Of a stretch of DNA of 64,000 nucleotides, positions 45,425 through 61,168 are shown piece after piece. The notes under the pieces are model-generated. The model saw nothing but the letters and a program-made list of their open reading frames with translations. It was not told the origin of the DNA and made no database searches. Numbering within the stretch: position 1 is the first letter of the stretch; every line of letters begins with the position of its first letter. The stretch covers positions 77,351,147 to 77,415,146 of the forward strand of contig NC_051066.1 in NCBI RefSeq assembly GCF_004664715.2, read 5' to 3'. Made by a program: the position numbers and the translations under genes. The stretch comes from Peromyscus leucopus (lineage: Eukaryota; Chordata; Mammalia; Rodentia; Cricetidae).

Positions 45425-45765
45425 ATTTTTGTGTTTATGTGTGAATGGTAATGCATGCTCCTATACATGTTTGCGTGTATATGGATATACATGTATGGGT
45501 ATGTGCTTGTCAAAGGTTGACGTCAGGTGTCATCCTTGGTCACTTTCCATTTTATTTACTGAGGTAGGGTTTCTTTTTGACCCTGGAACTCATTGATTAG
45601 GCCAGTTTAGCTAGTGAGCATGCCCTAGGGATCCACTACCTCTGTTTTCCAAGTACTAGGATTACAGGTGGCTGCTATGAGGGGGCCGGGGATCAGAACT
45701 CTGATCCTCATACTTGCGTGTCAAGCATTTCCTCTATTGATTCCTCTCCCCAGCCCTGCTGCTTT
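45425..45765 (-). repeat. B4-type SINE
   Basis: A TG-rich head (45428-45510), 'aaaggttgacgtcaggtgtcatccttgg', a B1-like centre and 'ggccggggatcagaactctgatcctcatacttgcgtgtcaagc' followed by 'ctctccccagccc' give a full reverse B4. Confidence 0.75.
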
Positions 45766-47904
45766 CTTCTTAAATGGTAAAGTCAGAGGCTGAGGCTCTG
45801 GAGAACCAATATACCACATTGGCAAGACAGAAGTGTTGACCCCAGTAAGAGTGGGGTTCTGATCTGTCTTCTTTTACTTAACATGCGGCATCTATTTACT
45901 GTCTGTTCTTCCCTGTTAAATGAAGAAAACAACACACACTTTGAATGGTGGTTGTGTGCACTGATGAGCTGGTGAGTTTCAAAGACTGAGAGCCAGCCAC
46001 AGTGTGTGGTGGCACTGAAACGGGAACACATGCAGACAGAGCAGCACCGTGGATGGAGCTTTGTGCTAAGAAAGCGAAGAGGAACAGCAAGTGATAAATG
46101 CCATTCTTACTCTCCTTCCTTCCCAAACACACACGGATTTAAACATCAGATTCCTGAAGAATTCATTCAACACCATGGTTTGCAAAGGGAGGCAATGAAG
46201 GACTTGGCTTTGTAGTTGCCAGTATCTTACCAGGAAAGGGGGAACTGTGAGAAGGGAAGCCTGAATCATTGAATGTGAGATTCAGCGGGCTAGGCCTGAG
46301 GAATGCTAGGGGACAGAATGGTTCCCAAGTCTCCAGAGGAGTGATGGAGTCACCCAAGGCCCAGGGAGCATTTTGTCAGCCTGACTTAGTCTTATTCTTC
46401 TACCCTGGTCTCCAGCTGTTGACCAAACCTTACAGCAGGGAGGAAGGTTGTGTGGTGTGAGGTAGCAATATGGGGGTTCGGTAGCCAGTGTGGAGAGGTG
46501 CTGTGAGCAGGGGTGAGTGAGGAGCTCAAGCTGCCTAATTATGTATCTCACGGACTCCTGCATTTATTTCCTTCATTTTTGTCCTGGAAGATTTATAAAA
46601 TGAAATCTGGTTTAAGAAAGAAACCTCAGAAATTTTAGTTAAATGAGGCTAGATGGGATGGCTGTGGAGGTTTTGATGGACACAAAGGTAGGTTCTGACA
46701 TCTAGAAGGAGGTGCCATCACATGGTAAAAATGCCTTTCCTTGATACCTTCTGGGGTGCTCCTGGCTAGGACCTCTGTTGTAACAAATGATGTGGTGCTT
46801 CAGCAGGGTATGAAACAGATGGATTCCTGTTTTCATATGGAGTCCCCGGTCTTCAGACCGGCCCTTGATGGCTAGCATGCCCACTTATATCCTTAATAAG
46901 GTTGAAGACTTTGCACTTGAAGGTTCTGCTAAGGGGACAGGATTCCTCTCTGCCCCTTCGCTTCTGTAAGTACAAACTGCTGAAGGAATTGTTTGTCCAG
47001 TTCATCAGCAATAGAAAGAGACCAGGGCCAGATAACCCTAAAGCAAACTGCCAGCACGTTCCAGGACAGTGAAAGTGAGCGTGAGATGATGGTGACAGTG
47101 ATGACAGCAGCCAGCTGCCTTTCCTGTCCTGCTCACGTGTTTCACCAAATGCGTGGAAGCTGCGCTGGTTGAGCAGCCTTGTGTAGATCACCGTGGCATT
47201 CTCTCTACAAGTCAGAACTAAGATGTTAGGCAACTCCTGATATTGGTTAACCCCGGTTTTTTAAAAGGGGGGGGCACAGGAGAACCCTTGTACATATAGG
47301 ATAATTACACAGCAATTTCAATGATCAGCAACTGACCATTGACTTTTCCATGTCAAAAGGAAAAGCTTCTGGTAGAAGTTTAGAAGAAAGTTTCTGAATC
47401 AAAGTATGGCATCAATTTTGAGAGGTCGGGGGACTCTGTAGTTACACAACAATCAATACCGACATGTAGATATATATGTATACTAAAAGCATGATGTGAA
47501 AGATGGTCATGTGGAAGTTGTTGAGGCTATTTCTAAATATTTATTATGGTTTATTGATGTTCTTCTTAACTCCTCAAAACGTTCACAAGGATATCGCCCT
47601 CCTCTTTCTTTTGTACTGAAACATGTATTATTTTGTGTGCGAATGAGGAAGAGAAGAGATGTACATCACAAGAAGTGAACTGGATATAAAAGTGGACTGG
47701 GTGATAATTAGTGGATTGTAACAAATTCCCACTCTTGAGGGGACTGTTCTTAGTGGGGGACACCGTGAAGGCATGGATGGTCAATCTCTATAATTACCCC
47801 CTGAATCTTATTATGAACCAAAAATGGCATCTTAAAAAGTATTTTGGAATGAAAAATTATTTTATCTATCCAAAAAGCAAGTAATGAATGTATGTACAGA
47901 GAGC
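45766..47904. other. Mostly unique intronic sequence
   Basis: No recognised repeat. Open frames on both strands have no family resemblance. Confidence 0.4.
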
Positions 47905-48230
47905 CCAGGAGGAGGGGAGATGATTCACTCTGAAGGAGTGTTTGCTTGGCAAGCACTGGGATCTGAGTTTGAGTCCTCAGCATACATGTAAAAAGCCAGG
48001 CCTGGCTATGTATGCCTGTAACCCCAACACTGAGGAGGGCAGAGACAAGGACACCTCCAGAGTTCTTGGGCCAATTGGTAGTTTCTGGTTTAGGGACAGT
48101 CCTTGTCTTAAGGCAATAAGGTGGTCGGAGATAGATGAAGACACCTGACTTTTTCCTCTGGCTTCCGTATGAGGCCCATGGACACCATACCCACACACTT
48201 ATGTGTATGCATCACACATGCATAACCTTT
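47905..48230 (+). repeat. B4/RSINE-type SINE
   Basis: 'gaggggagatgattcactctgaaggagtgtttgcttggcaagcactgggatctgagtttgagtcc' is a tRNA-derived head. It is followed by a B1-like 'ccaggcctggctatgtatgcctgtaaccccaacac' and a TG/CA-rich tail. The 148-aa minus-strand frame here is its antisense. Confidence 0.72.
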
Positions 48231-48414
48231 CCCCTGCATCAACACACCTGAAGTTTGAGAAGACTAGTTTTAGCCATAGGACACAGAGGAAGTAAGGTTG
48301 ACCCTACCCCTACCCTACGAGATTGTTTCCCTTAAGTAGTGAACTTGTTCACCTTCTGCCAGCCCTAGAATTTTTTCTTTTTAGAATAAATTCCCTAGAA
48401 AAGATGCTTGGGTA
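48231..48414. other. Unannotated intronic sequence
   Basis: No supported feature. Confidence 0.4.
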
Positions 48415-48458
48415 TGTCTTAGTTAGGGGTTTCTATTGCTGTGAAGAGACACCATGAC

Positions 48459-48520
<62 letters not shown>

Positions 48521-48812
48521 CCTCTCTGCAACTCTTATAAAGAAAAACATTTAATTGGGGCTGGCTTACAGTTTCAGAAGTTTAGTCCATCATTACCATG
48601 GCCGGAAGTGTGGTGTGTGCAGTCAGACATGGTGCTTGAGGAGTTCTACATCTTGATCCACAGACAGCAGGAAGAGACATCGAGTTGCTAGCCTGGCTTA
48701 AGCGTCTGAGACCTCAAAGTCAGCCCTCTAGTGACAGATATCCTCCAACAAGGCCACACATTCTAATAGTGCCACTCCCTATGGGGGCCATTTTTATTCA
48801 AGCCATCACATC
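48415..48812 (-). mobile_element. ERVL-MaLR-type LTR with expanded (CT)n
   Basis: 'tctattgctgtgaagagacaccatgacca' is followed by (CT)n at 48462-48527, then 'caactcttataaagaaaaacatttaattggggctggcttacag' and 'gccactccctatgggggccatttttattcaagcc'. The microsatellite has grown inside the LTR between two normally adjacent segments. Confidence 0.75.
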
Positions 48813-49937
48813 TGGTTCCCTGGCCCGCATGGGCTTGTAGCCATATCACAATGCAAAATGCATTTAGTTCAACTTCAAAAGTCCCCATAGTCTATAATAG
48901 TCTTAAACTTGTTTAAAAGTCCAAAGTCTCTTCTGAGAGTCATGGCAATTTCTTAACTGTAATGCCTGTGAAGTCAAAATGAAAAAGCAGATCACATCCT
49001 TCCAATATATATAATGGCACAGGGTATATATTACTGTTGAAAAGGGAGGAAAGGGAATATAATGAGGAAATACTAGACTAAGGAAAGACCAAAAAACCAT
49101 TTGGGCAAATTCCAAACACTGCATCTCCATATCTGATATCAAAATACTCTTTAATTCTCTAACTCTTTCCAACTTTGTTCACTGTAATGCACTTCTTTTT
49201 TCTGGGGCTGTTTCCACTCCCTGTTGGCAGCTTTCTCCGGCAGGTATCCCACAACTCTGGCACCTCCAACTTCTTGGGATCTCCAACACAATCCAGCTTT
49301 TACCTTCACAGCTTCATTCAATGGCCCCTCTAAGCTTCCATACAGGGACATCCCTGACATATACCTGGTCTTAGAAGCTTTCCTTAGCTGCAGAGGGAGA
49401 ATCCATAACCCCTTTCTTCTATCCTTGACTCTAAAGCCTGACCACATGGCTGAAGCTGTCAAGTTCTGATTCTTGCTGAGACTGGAACATTTTTACCAGC
49501 TTTCTGTTTTCAATGGTTTCCTTCACTGCCTAAGCTTGACTGTCCTGGAACTTGCTCTGTAGACCAGGCTGTCCTTGAACTCTGAATTGTGGATGCCTCA
49601 GCCTCCTGAGTGCTGAGATTAAAGGCGTGCATGCACCACTACAGAGAGCCCTAAACTTTTCTCTAATTCCTTTTTACAAGTTGGAAGTTTAGCTGGGTAG
49701 GATCTTGCCCTGAGATCATCACTTTATTCCATTTAACAGCAGGTTTTTCTTTAATCTGTTTATCTCTTTGAACATAGGACTTAGCTCCATTCCACTTCCT
49801 GGTATCCCTATTTTCTTCAAATTGTACAGTTTGTATTTTTTCTTGTTCAGCTTGTCCCTTTTCATTATATATCTGCATAAGAGTGAACACTAATAACCAC
49901 ATGACAGAGTCAATATTAGGTTGTCTTGAGATTTCCT

Positions 49938-50126
49938 GCTGGGCGGTGGTAGCGCACGCCTTTGATCCCAGCACTCAGGAGGCAGAGGCAGGCAGATCTC
50001 TGTGAGTTCAAGGCCAGCCTGGTCTACAAAGCGAGTTCCAGGAAAGGCGCAAAGCTACACAGAGAAACCCTGTCTTGAAAAACAAAACAAAACAAAAAAA
50101 CAAAAAAAAAAAAAAAAAAAAAAAAA

Positions 50127-50179
<53 letters not shown>
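49938..50179 (+). mobile_element. B1 SINE with (GA)n-expanded tail
   Basis: Forward B1 from 'gctgggcggtggtagcgcacgcc' through an A-rich tail that passes into (GA)n at about 50131-50182. Perfect 10-bp duplication gagatttcct at 49928-49937 and 50180-50189. It is inserted in the MaLR internal region. Confidence 0.93.
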
Positions 50180-50186
<7 letters not shown>

Positions 50187-50308
50187 CCTCTGCCAAAGCA
50201 ATTAATCCAAAACTCTTCAATTTAGCTTCAGGCAGACTTTTTGGATAAGGGCAAAAATTAGCTACATTCTTTGCCAGAGCATCACAAAAACAATCTCTAG
50301 GCCACATA

Positions 50309-50837
50309 TGTAGATGAATTGCTAAATGGTCTTATAAGTGAAATGCACAGAGCAAGGTATTAGGGTAAATTCTGAAAGATCAGAGAGACAGAACAAGTCA
50401 CAGCTCACCTCACCTTGCCAACTCCTCAGCTGATCCTGTTTCCTCAAATGGGAAGCCTCTGAGTCCTCATCTGAATGGATCTCAGCTGAACTGCTGCTAA
50501 AAGCCTAAAAGCCCCAAAACCTCTAGTTCCTGGTCCTCATGCCTTATATACCTTTCTGCTTCCTGCCATCACTTCCTGGGATTAAAGGCATTAAAGGCAT
50601 GTGTCTTTCTCAAGCAAGACATGAGATCACAAGTGCTGGGATTAAAGTTGTGTGTCACCATGCTGGCTGTTTCCAGTGCGGCCTTGAACTCACAGAGATC
50701 AGGATGGATCTCTGCCTCTGGAATGCTAGGATTAAAGGCATGTGCTACCACGGTTTAACCTCTATGTTTAATATAGTGACTATTCTGTTGTCTAACTCCC
50801 AGATAAGTTTATTGGGGTGCACAATACATCAACCACA
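50309..50837 (-). mobile_element. ERV solo LTR, copy 3, with 6-bp duplication
   Basis: A 529-bp minus-strand LTR. On + it starts TGTAGATGAATTGC and ends CAACCACA. Perfect 6-bp duplications cacata lie at 50303-50308 and 50838-50843. The interrupted MaLR sequence reads continuously across the site when it is removed. It carries the family's B1-like segments and ccttatata at 50542-50550. No internal sequence remains, so it is a recombined solo LTR of a class II ERV. Confidence 0.9.
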
Positions 50838-51060
50838 CACATATTAATATTCTTCTCCTCTGAAACCAGTTGAACCAGGCTCCCACAATTCAAATATCCC
50901 TCAGTACCACTGTCTTCCATGCTCCTCCTAGAATGTACCATTAATCCCTACTTAAAGTGTCTAATCACTTTTCTGATCCAAAGTCCCAAAGTGTTCCACA
51001 TTCCTGCAGGCAAAAACATGATCTGGCCTATCATAGCAAAACCCCAGTTCCTGGTACCAA

Positions 51061-51245
51061 CTTCACTTAGGGTGTCTATTGCTGCAAAGAAACACCATGA
51101 CCAAAAAGCAAAGTTGGGGAGGAAAGGGTTTCTTCAGCTTACACTTCCACATTGCTGTTCAGTCAGGATAGGAATTCAAGGTGGGCAGGAACCTGGAGGC
51201 AGGAGCTAATGGAGGGATGCTGCTTACTTATCCAAACCACCACAG
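51061..51245 (-). mobile_element. Second LTR-like end of the nested element
   Basis: Shares the terminal 'ttaggg.gtctattgctg.aaagaaacaccatgacca' with 48415-48812 but then diverges into 'aagttggggaggaaagggtttcttcagcttacacttccacattgctgttcag'. It ends 'ccaaaccaccacag'. It may belong to a related but different LTR type. Confidence 0.6.
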
Positions 51246-51429
51246 GGTGTTTCTCTGTGCTTTCACTAATAAGGTAACTAAGGTCCCCCCTTAACCTTCC
51301 TCCCTGGTAAAGTGAAGGCTAGAGTAAGTGATTCTGACTTAAGAGAAACACACTATAAACCTCACTGGATCACACTGAAGACATTGCATGAAGAATACAG
51401 AAGTGTATTCAAAGTTATGGAAATACTAA

Positions 51430-51783
51430 CATGCCTCAACATGGTAATTTAAATGGGATTGGCCCCTATAACCCCATAGGAAGTGGCACTATTAGGAGGT
51501 GTGGCTTTGTTGGAGTAGATATGGCCTTGTTGGAGGAAGTATGTCACATGGGGGTGGGCTTTGAGGTTTCCTATGCTCAGAAAACCACCCACTGTCTCAA
51601 TTGGACTTCCTGTTGCCTGTAAGATGTAGGAGTCTCAGCTCCCACCCCAGCACCGTGTCTGCCTGTATACCGCCATACATGATGACATGATGACAATGGA
51701 GTGAATCTCCAATTAAATGTTTTCATTCACAAGAGTTGCTATGGTCATGGTGTCTCTTCACAGTAATAGAAACCCTAAGGATG
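51430..51783 (+). mobile_element. ERVL-MaLR-type LTR (ORR1/MT-like)
   Basis: 'gggattggcccctataacccc', 'gtggctttgttggagtagatatggccttgttggaggaag', 'gggggtgggctttgaggtttc' and 'tggtcatggtgtctcttcacagtaatagaaaccctaag' follow this LTR family in forward orientation. Confidence 0.78.
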
Positions 51784-52095
51784 ACACTCAGTACACTTAG
51801 AGAATACAGACAAAATGTCTACTACTGCTGTTGTTTCTGTCAGTCTTAGGTTCTGAAACTGGACCTCAGCACCATCTGAAACTCCTTGAATTTGTACAGC
51901 TGAAATCAAGTCATCAGTAACTCTTCCCACAATTGTAATTCCAGTAAATGGAGAAAACTTCCAAGATGCTGCTCTTGTCTGCTTATTACACCTCAAATCT
52001 TATCTCATTAACTCAAGCCACCACAGGATACTTCATGTGTCTATTTTTTTATTATTTATTTTGTTTTCAAGTGTTTGTGTGCATGTGTGCATGCA

Positions 52096-52098
<3 letters not shown>
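51784..52098. other. Unannotated intronic sequence
   Basis: No supported feature. Confidence 0.4.

Positions 52099-52151
<53 letters not shown>
52099..52151. repeat. (GT)n microsatellite
   Basis: About 26 GT units, preceded by gcatgcatgc, so alternating purine and pyrimidine extends further left. Confidence 0.96.
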
Positions 52152-52152
<1 letters not shown>

Positions 52153-52323
52153 TTGTGTATGGGGACATGTGCACCTATGTGTAGAAGCTGGGAGAAGCAT
52201 TGTATGTCCTGGAGCTAGAGTTACAGGGGGTTATGAGTCCCTCATTGTGGGGGCTAGAAACTTAACTCAGGTCCGATGCAAGAATAGCAGGTGATCTTAA
52301 CTGATGGGTTATCTCTGCAGCCC
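52152..52323 (-). repeat. B3-type SINE
   Basis: 'ggacatgtgcacctatgtgtagaagctgggagaagcattgtatgtcctggagctagagttacaggggg' and 'gatcttaactgatgggttatctctgcagcccc' give a reverse B3. Confidence 0.78.
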
Positions 52324-52559
52324 CATCTGCTTATTTATTACATGTCTCTTTCAGAGACCACGTTGCTGTATCTTTCAAGCTGAGAGAGTAAGAAGGGCCG
52401 TGAACTTAGACTGTGAAAAAAAGAGCTTCATATGAACCTTTGAAGCAATGACCTCTATTTGTCATGTCCCATCTTCCTGGAAATGGTCTCATCTTTACAA
52501 ATAGATCAGTTTCTTTCTATGATTTTATTTAAATGACCCCAACCCATTTTATTTAAAGG
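52324..52559. other. Unannotated intronic sequence
   Basis: No supported feature. Confidence 0.4.
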
Positions 52560-52742
52560 TCCTTTCATGACTACTTATTTTCATAAGTTTCTCCTATCAC
52601 AGTTTGTGATCCCGTGGGGTCATCTGACCCACATTTATTCCTCTACCAAACTGTGATCTCCTTGAGGTCAGGAATGGTATGTATTGCCTCCTTCCTAGGA
52701 CATATCTAATACTCAATAATTGCTTGTGGAATGAAAGAGTTA
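52560..52742 (+). repeat. LINE-2 (L2) 3'-end relic
   Basis: 'caaactgtgatctccttgaggtcaggaatggtatgtattgcctcc' and 'taatactcaataattgcttgtggaatgaaagag' match the L2 3' end. Confidence 0.6.
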
Positions 52743-54867
52743 ATCCATCAGTTCACCCATGCTCTTGGTACTCAGCCTCACAGGGAAATGAGGCACAGGA
52801 TGATCATGTGACTTGCTGTGGGTTAGCCTGTCTCTGCGTGGACCCAGTGTGTTAATCCCTTATTAATTTTCCAGTCTGGTATTACAAACTTAATGACGCA
52901 AATGGTCCACATTGATCACCTTCGACTTTTGGAAGTCAGCTAAATCTGAAATGAATCTTACAGGCAAAACCAGGGTGTTAGACCTACTGCTTTCTCCTTT
53001 CTAGAAACCCTCTCACTCACCACCTTACCCCTCCTCTATTTTCAAAGACCCTCGCTTCTCCAAACTCTACTGCTGTCTGCACGCCTCCTTTGCTGACTCT
53101 CACCCTCCTACTTCCTTCTTACACCTCCTTGTGGTTACACTGATCCCACCTGGACAGTCCAGCACCCGTCGCCCATCTCAGGATTCCTTAATAAGTTTCA
53201 TCTGCAAAATCCCTTCTGCCAGATTCCCCTGAGGTCATTATGTGGGACTGAGAAGGCTCTATTAATAGAACAGTCTAGCAGGGCAGAGCTGGGCTTGCTC
53301 ACTGAAGTAGAGACATGCTAGAGAAATTACTTCAGGGAATTAATTCTTGGGTAAAATGGAGGCACCCAGGCTGGAAGTGAACCAATCTGCTGCTTGGCAA
53401 ACAAGATGTGGCAGCTACCGAAGCAGAACAAACCTCATTTGGCCTTCCATGTTGAAATACACAGTCTTAGAAATGATTTTTAAAATTTGCAAGTGAGTTT
53501 CATCTGTGTGGTGACCTACCTCAAGGGGTTACTAGGATCTAGAAATTTTTTAGGAAACCAGGGAGGGCATGATGCTCTAGGGTGGAGAGATGGAGAGTGT
53601 TAAGACATGAGCACACACCTTGCTATTGAGAAAGTGCACATTTGCTGTTCAGAAAGGGCAGAAAAGACGCAGTCTGACAAGGCAGGAGCTGTATTGGAGA
53701 AAGGCAGGTCCATAGTGGAGGTAACCTGGACCAACCGCTCTAGGCACTCCCTCAAGGGGAAGGACATGGCCCTCCCAGCTTTGACACCTCAATGGGGGCA
53801 AAGCCGACTCTCCTGGCTCAGAGGTTCAAGAAGGATCCTGGGAATTTGGCTGCTAAGGGGAAGCTAGCTCTAGAGTTTGATGAACTTCGATCAACGCTTT
53901 CTTCCTCTGCACTTCCTGGCACAGCCTTCCTGGAAGCTGGGACTGAGTTAGCTGTAGCTGGGTCATGTGAAGGAGAGAGGAGATAAGCAAGGACAGTCAC
54001 CCCACCATGGTATCCAAGGAGATTGGCTCAGGCACCCTCATGGTTATGCAAAGTCCATGTATGCTCAAGTCCCTCATATAAAATCCGTCGTTGTGCACCA
54101 CCTCGCACATTCTCCTGTGTGCTTTAAAGCATTTCTAGCTTATCAGACGTACATAACACTATATAATAGTTGACATATTTAGATAATGATTTACCTTCGT
54201 ATGAGATTTTTTCCCCTTTGTTTTTAACAGGAAAATTACTTGAAAAGACAAAAGCCTAATCCTGCCAGGCAGCCTGACTGCCACTGGCTGCTGCAAACCC
54301 TAACATTTCAGATCTTCTAAGTTACAGAATTCAAGTTCATTTATCAAAAAGGAATGAAAAAAGTTAAAACGGCACCCTCAATGGAACACAACAAAACCTA
54401 TTTTTAAAAAGTCTATGCATGTTGAACATAGGGAAATTCGTTTTACAAAATTTGACTAGAAGCTGTTTGAATCTGGGTGTGCCAAGCCCGTGGATAAGGA
54501 GGGCTGGCTGTAATAAAAACAGCTCTGTGCATTGAAAGACAACCAGTAGGATGCAGTGTGTGGTAGAGACACCTTGGTGGGATATGTGTGGAATGTGCTT
54601 CTGATGAGTAGGCCAGAGAGCCCCTCCCTGACCAGGTGTGATACAGAGCTGGGACAGAGGTCATGGGAAAAGCACAGAGGAAAGTCCCGTGGTGGGCAAG
54701 AGCTTGGGGAGGAGGGTTCAGAGAAACTGAAAGAAAATGAGAAGCAGTGGCCAAGGACAGACAGCAGAGAAAAGGTCAGAGGGAGGGGGAAGGGGAGGGA
54801 GAATCAGGCTCTTCGCAGTTCTGTGGACCACGGCAGAGCTTTTTGTATGGCCGTCTTGACCATTGTG
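52743..54867. other. Mostly unique intronic sequence
   Basis: A pyrimidine-rich stretch lies at 52985-53160 and a purine-rich one near 54725-54805. No exon or clear transposon is visible. Confidence 0.4.
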
Positions 54868-59355
<4,488 letters not shown>

Positions 59356-59806
59356 AAAATATTTTTACATCTAGGTAATTTTCATCTTTGTGCATTGATA
59401 AAAAGGTGGCCAGTTTTCAAGTTCCTAAGTGAAAGAGGCTAGGGCTCAGTGAGTCTAAGAGTGATGCTAATTCACTGAAACTTGCTGTGAGTGCATTTCT
59501 CTTTCTGTGGCTTAGAGTAAAATTTATGGTTTGACGTCTTTGTCATGAAGGAAAAACTATAAATGAGATGGAAATTCTCAAAAGTATGCATCTATTTCAT
59601 GTGAGTAATGTCACAAAATCATGGGAGTAATTCACATTGCTATTTCAATGCCATTTTTGTAAATTTAAAAAATTTTATGCCCTAAAAAGTTTTTTCCTTA
59701 ATGTTACTTGGGTTAGATTACTGTGACTGAGTAAATTATTATATATCCCTGTATAATATTAATTTTTTAGCCTCTGTCTCTTTTTCTTCTGTAATAAACT
59801 CATTTT
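59356..59806. other. AT-rich unannotated sequence
   Basis: No supported feature. The left B1 target-site duplication lies at 59793-59806. Confidence 0.4.
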
Positions 59807-59964
59807 TTTTTTTTTTTGGTTTTTCGAGACAGGGTTTCTCTGTGTAGCTTTGCGCCTTTCCTGGAACTCGCTTTGGAGACCAGGCTAGCCTCAAACTCAC
59901 AGAGATCCTCCTGCCTCTGCCTCCTGAGTGCTGGGATTAAAGGCGTGCGCCACCATCACCCGGC
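59807..59964 (-). mobile_element. B1 SINE with intact target-site duplication
   Basis: Full-length minus-strand B1 with the cricetid 'gtagctttgcgcctttcctggaactcgcttt' form. Perfect 14-bp duplication aataaactcatttt at 59793-59806 and 59965-59978. A young insertion. Confidence 0.96.
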
Positions 59965-60479
59965 AATAAACTCATTTTATGAGAGGTGTAATTTATTGTA
60001 TAAAGAATATAAGGACATTCCTTGTAAACAGAATCAAATTAGTTGACAAATTATCCTACTATTACAGCTTCAAAACAGATACTGGGAAAAAAGAAACATA
60101 ATCAGTGTACTTAGCTTAGAAGGCGGAAAGATCTATGATATAAATACATTGCAAAGAATTTGTTTTCTAAATCTCAAGAAGATGTGATTGCAGGTCTTTC
60201 TTTTGAGTTTTTTCCCCTCTGATCACAGACATTGCAGCAGGTGGCCAATCATGATTCAAAAGTCTAATTGTTGATAAACGATTAAAGCATAGACAAAAAT
60301 ATTAATATCCATTGTTTACCACCATATTATTCTAAATGCAAATTACCAACTTCTTGCTTGAAGAAGTTTTTGATAAAAGAATAGCAATAGCCATCATCTG
60401 TAGATTTTCTTGTTTTAAAGAAAGCAGTTATATTCTGTATATAAAAATTGTGTAAATAATAGTAATTTTATACAAAAAA
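59965..60479. other. AT-rich unannotated sequence
   Basis: No exon or clear repeat. It may include more diverged L1 sequence upstream of the element at 60480. Confidence 0.35.
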
Positions 60480-61168
60480 TCCTCCTAATGATATATTGCT
60501 ATACCCATAGATGAGTGCACTCTTCAACTCCCATCAGAGAAGCCTTTCTTGCAGTAGATGGTTAACACAGAGACCAACAACTGGACAAGGTAGAGAGAAT
60601 GAGAAACTTTGGAGTGCTCAGCCCTGAATGGGGTGTCTCTATCATGCCCCTCCACTCAGTGCTCAGGGATCATGTGCAAGAAGGGTCAGAAAGACTGTAA
60701 GAACCAGAGGGGTAGATGATTTTAGGAAAATCGCATTTCCCAGACACAACAGTGCAGGTGCATGGAGTTTAGAGAGACTGTGACATCACGCACAAGACCT
60801 GCGCAGGTGTAAGCCAGACATAATCCCAGTAGGAAGAAGGGGACATAGGTACAAAGTCCCACCCCAGCCAAGAAGCTACTTGCAACTGATAACTGCTGGG
60901 AAAGTGAAAGTCAGTTTTCTCCCATGGAGTGACACTGGGTATGTCAACCACACTCCAGGACAAGCCCCGTGCTCAGGAGTAATTGGCCAACACAGATTGG
61001 ACTCCATGGCTTTTAGTGGCTCTTTTCTTTTCCTTTTTTTTTAAAAGAAGATAAAGAACATGAAGCTGGGTGGTAGAAGAGGGGAGAATCTGGGAGTAGA
61101 TGATGTAGAACATCATAAAAATATACAGTATGAAATTCTTAAAGAATAAAACCTAATAATAAAAATAA
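60480..61168 (+). mobile_element. LINE-1 3' UTR fragment
   Basis: Forward L1 3' end. Landmarks are 'gagaatgagaaactttggagtgctcagccctgaatggggtgtctctatcatgcccc', 'gcacaagacctgcgcaggtgtaagccagacataatcccag' and 'cagtatgaaattcttaaagaataaaa', then an A-rich tail (aataataaaaataaaa) to 61168. No ORF2 is retained. Confidence 0.8.

Larger units (their letters stand above)
48813..51060 (-). mobile_element. ERVL-MaLR-like internal region, interrupted
   Basis: Noncoding internal sequence of a MaLR-like element in reverse orientation. Landmarks are 'cttgtagccatatcacaatgcaaaatgcatttag', 'aaaagtccccatagtctataatagtc', 'tggataagggcaaaaattag' and 'ggtaccaacttcac' just before the second LTR. It is broken by a B1 (49938-50179) and a solo LTR (50309-50837). 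It also contains a B1-like stretch at about 49540-49640. No retroviral frame is open. Confidence 0.65.

Noticed and set aside
47750..48196. 148-codon minus-strand frame
   Set aside because: It reads antisense through the B4-type SINE at 47905-48230.
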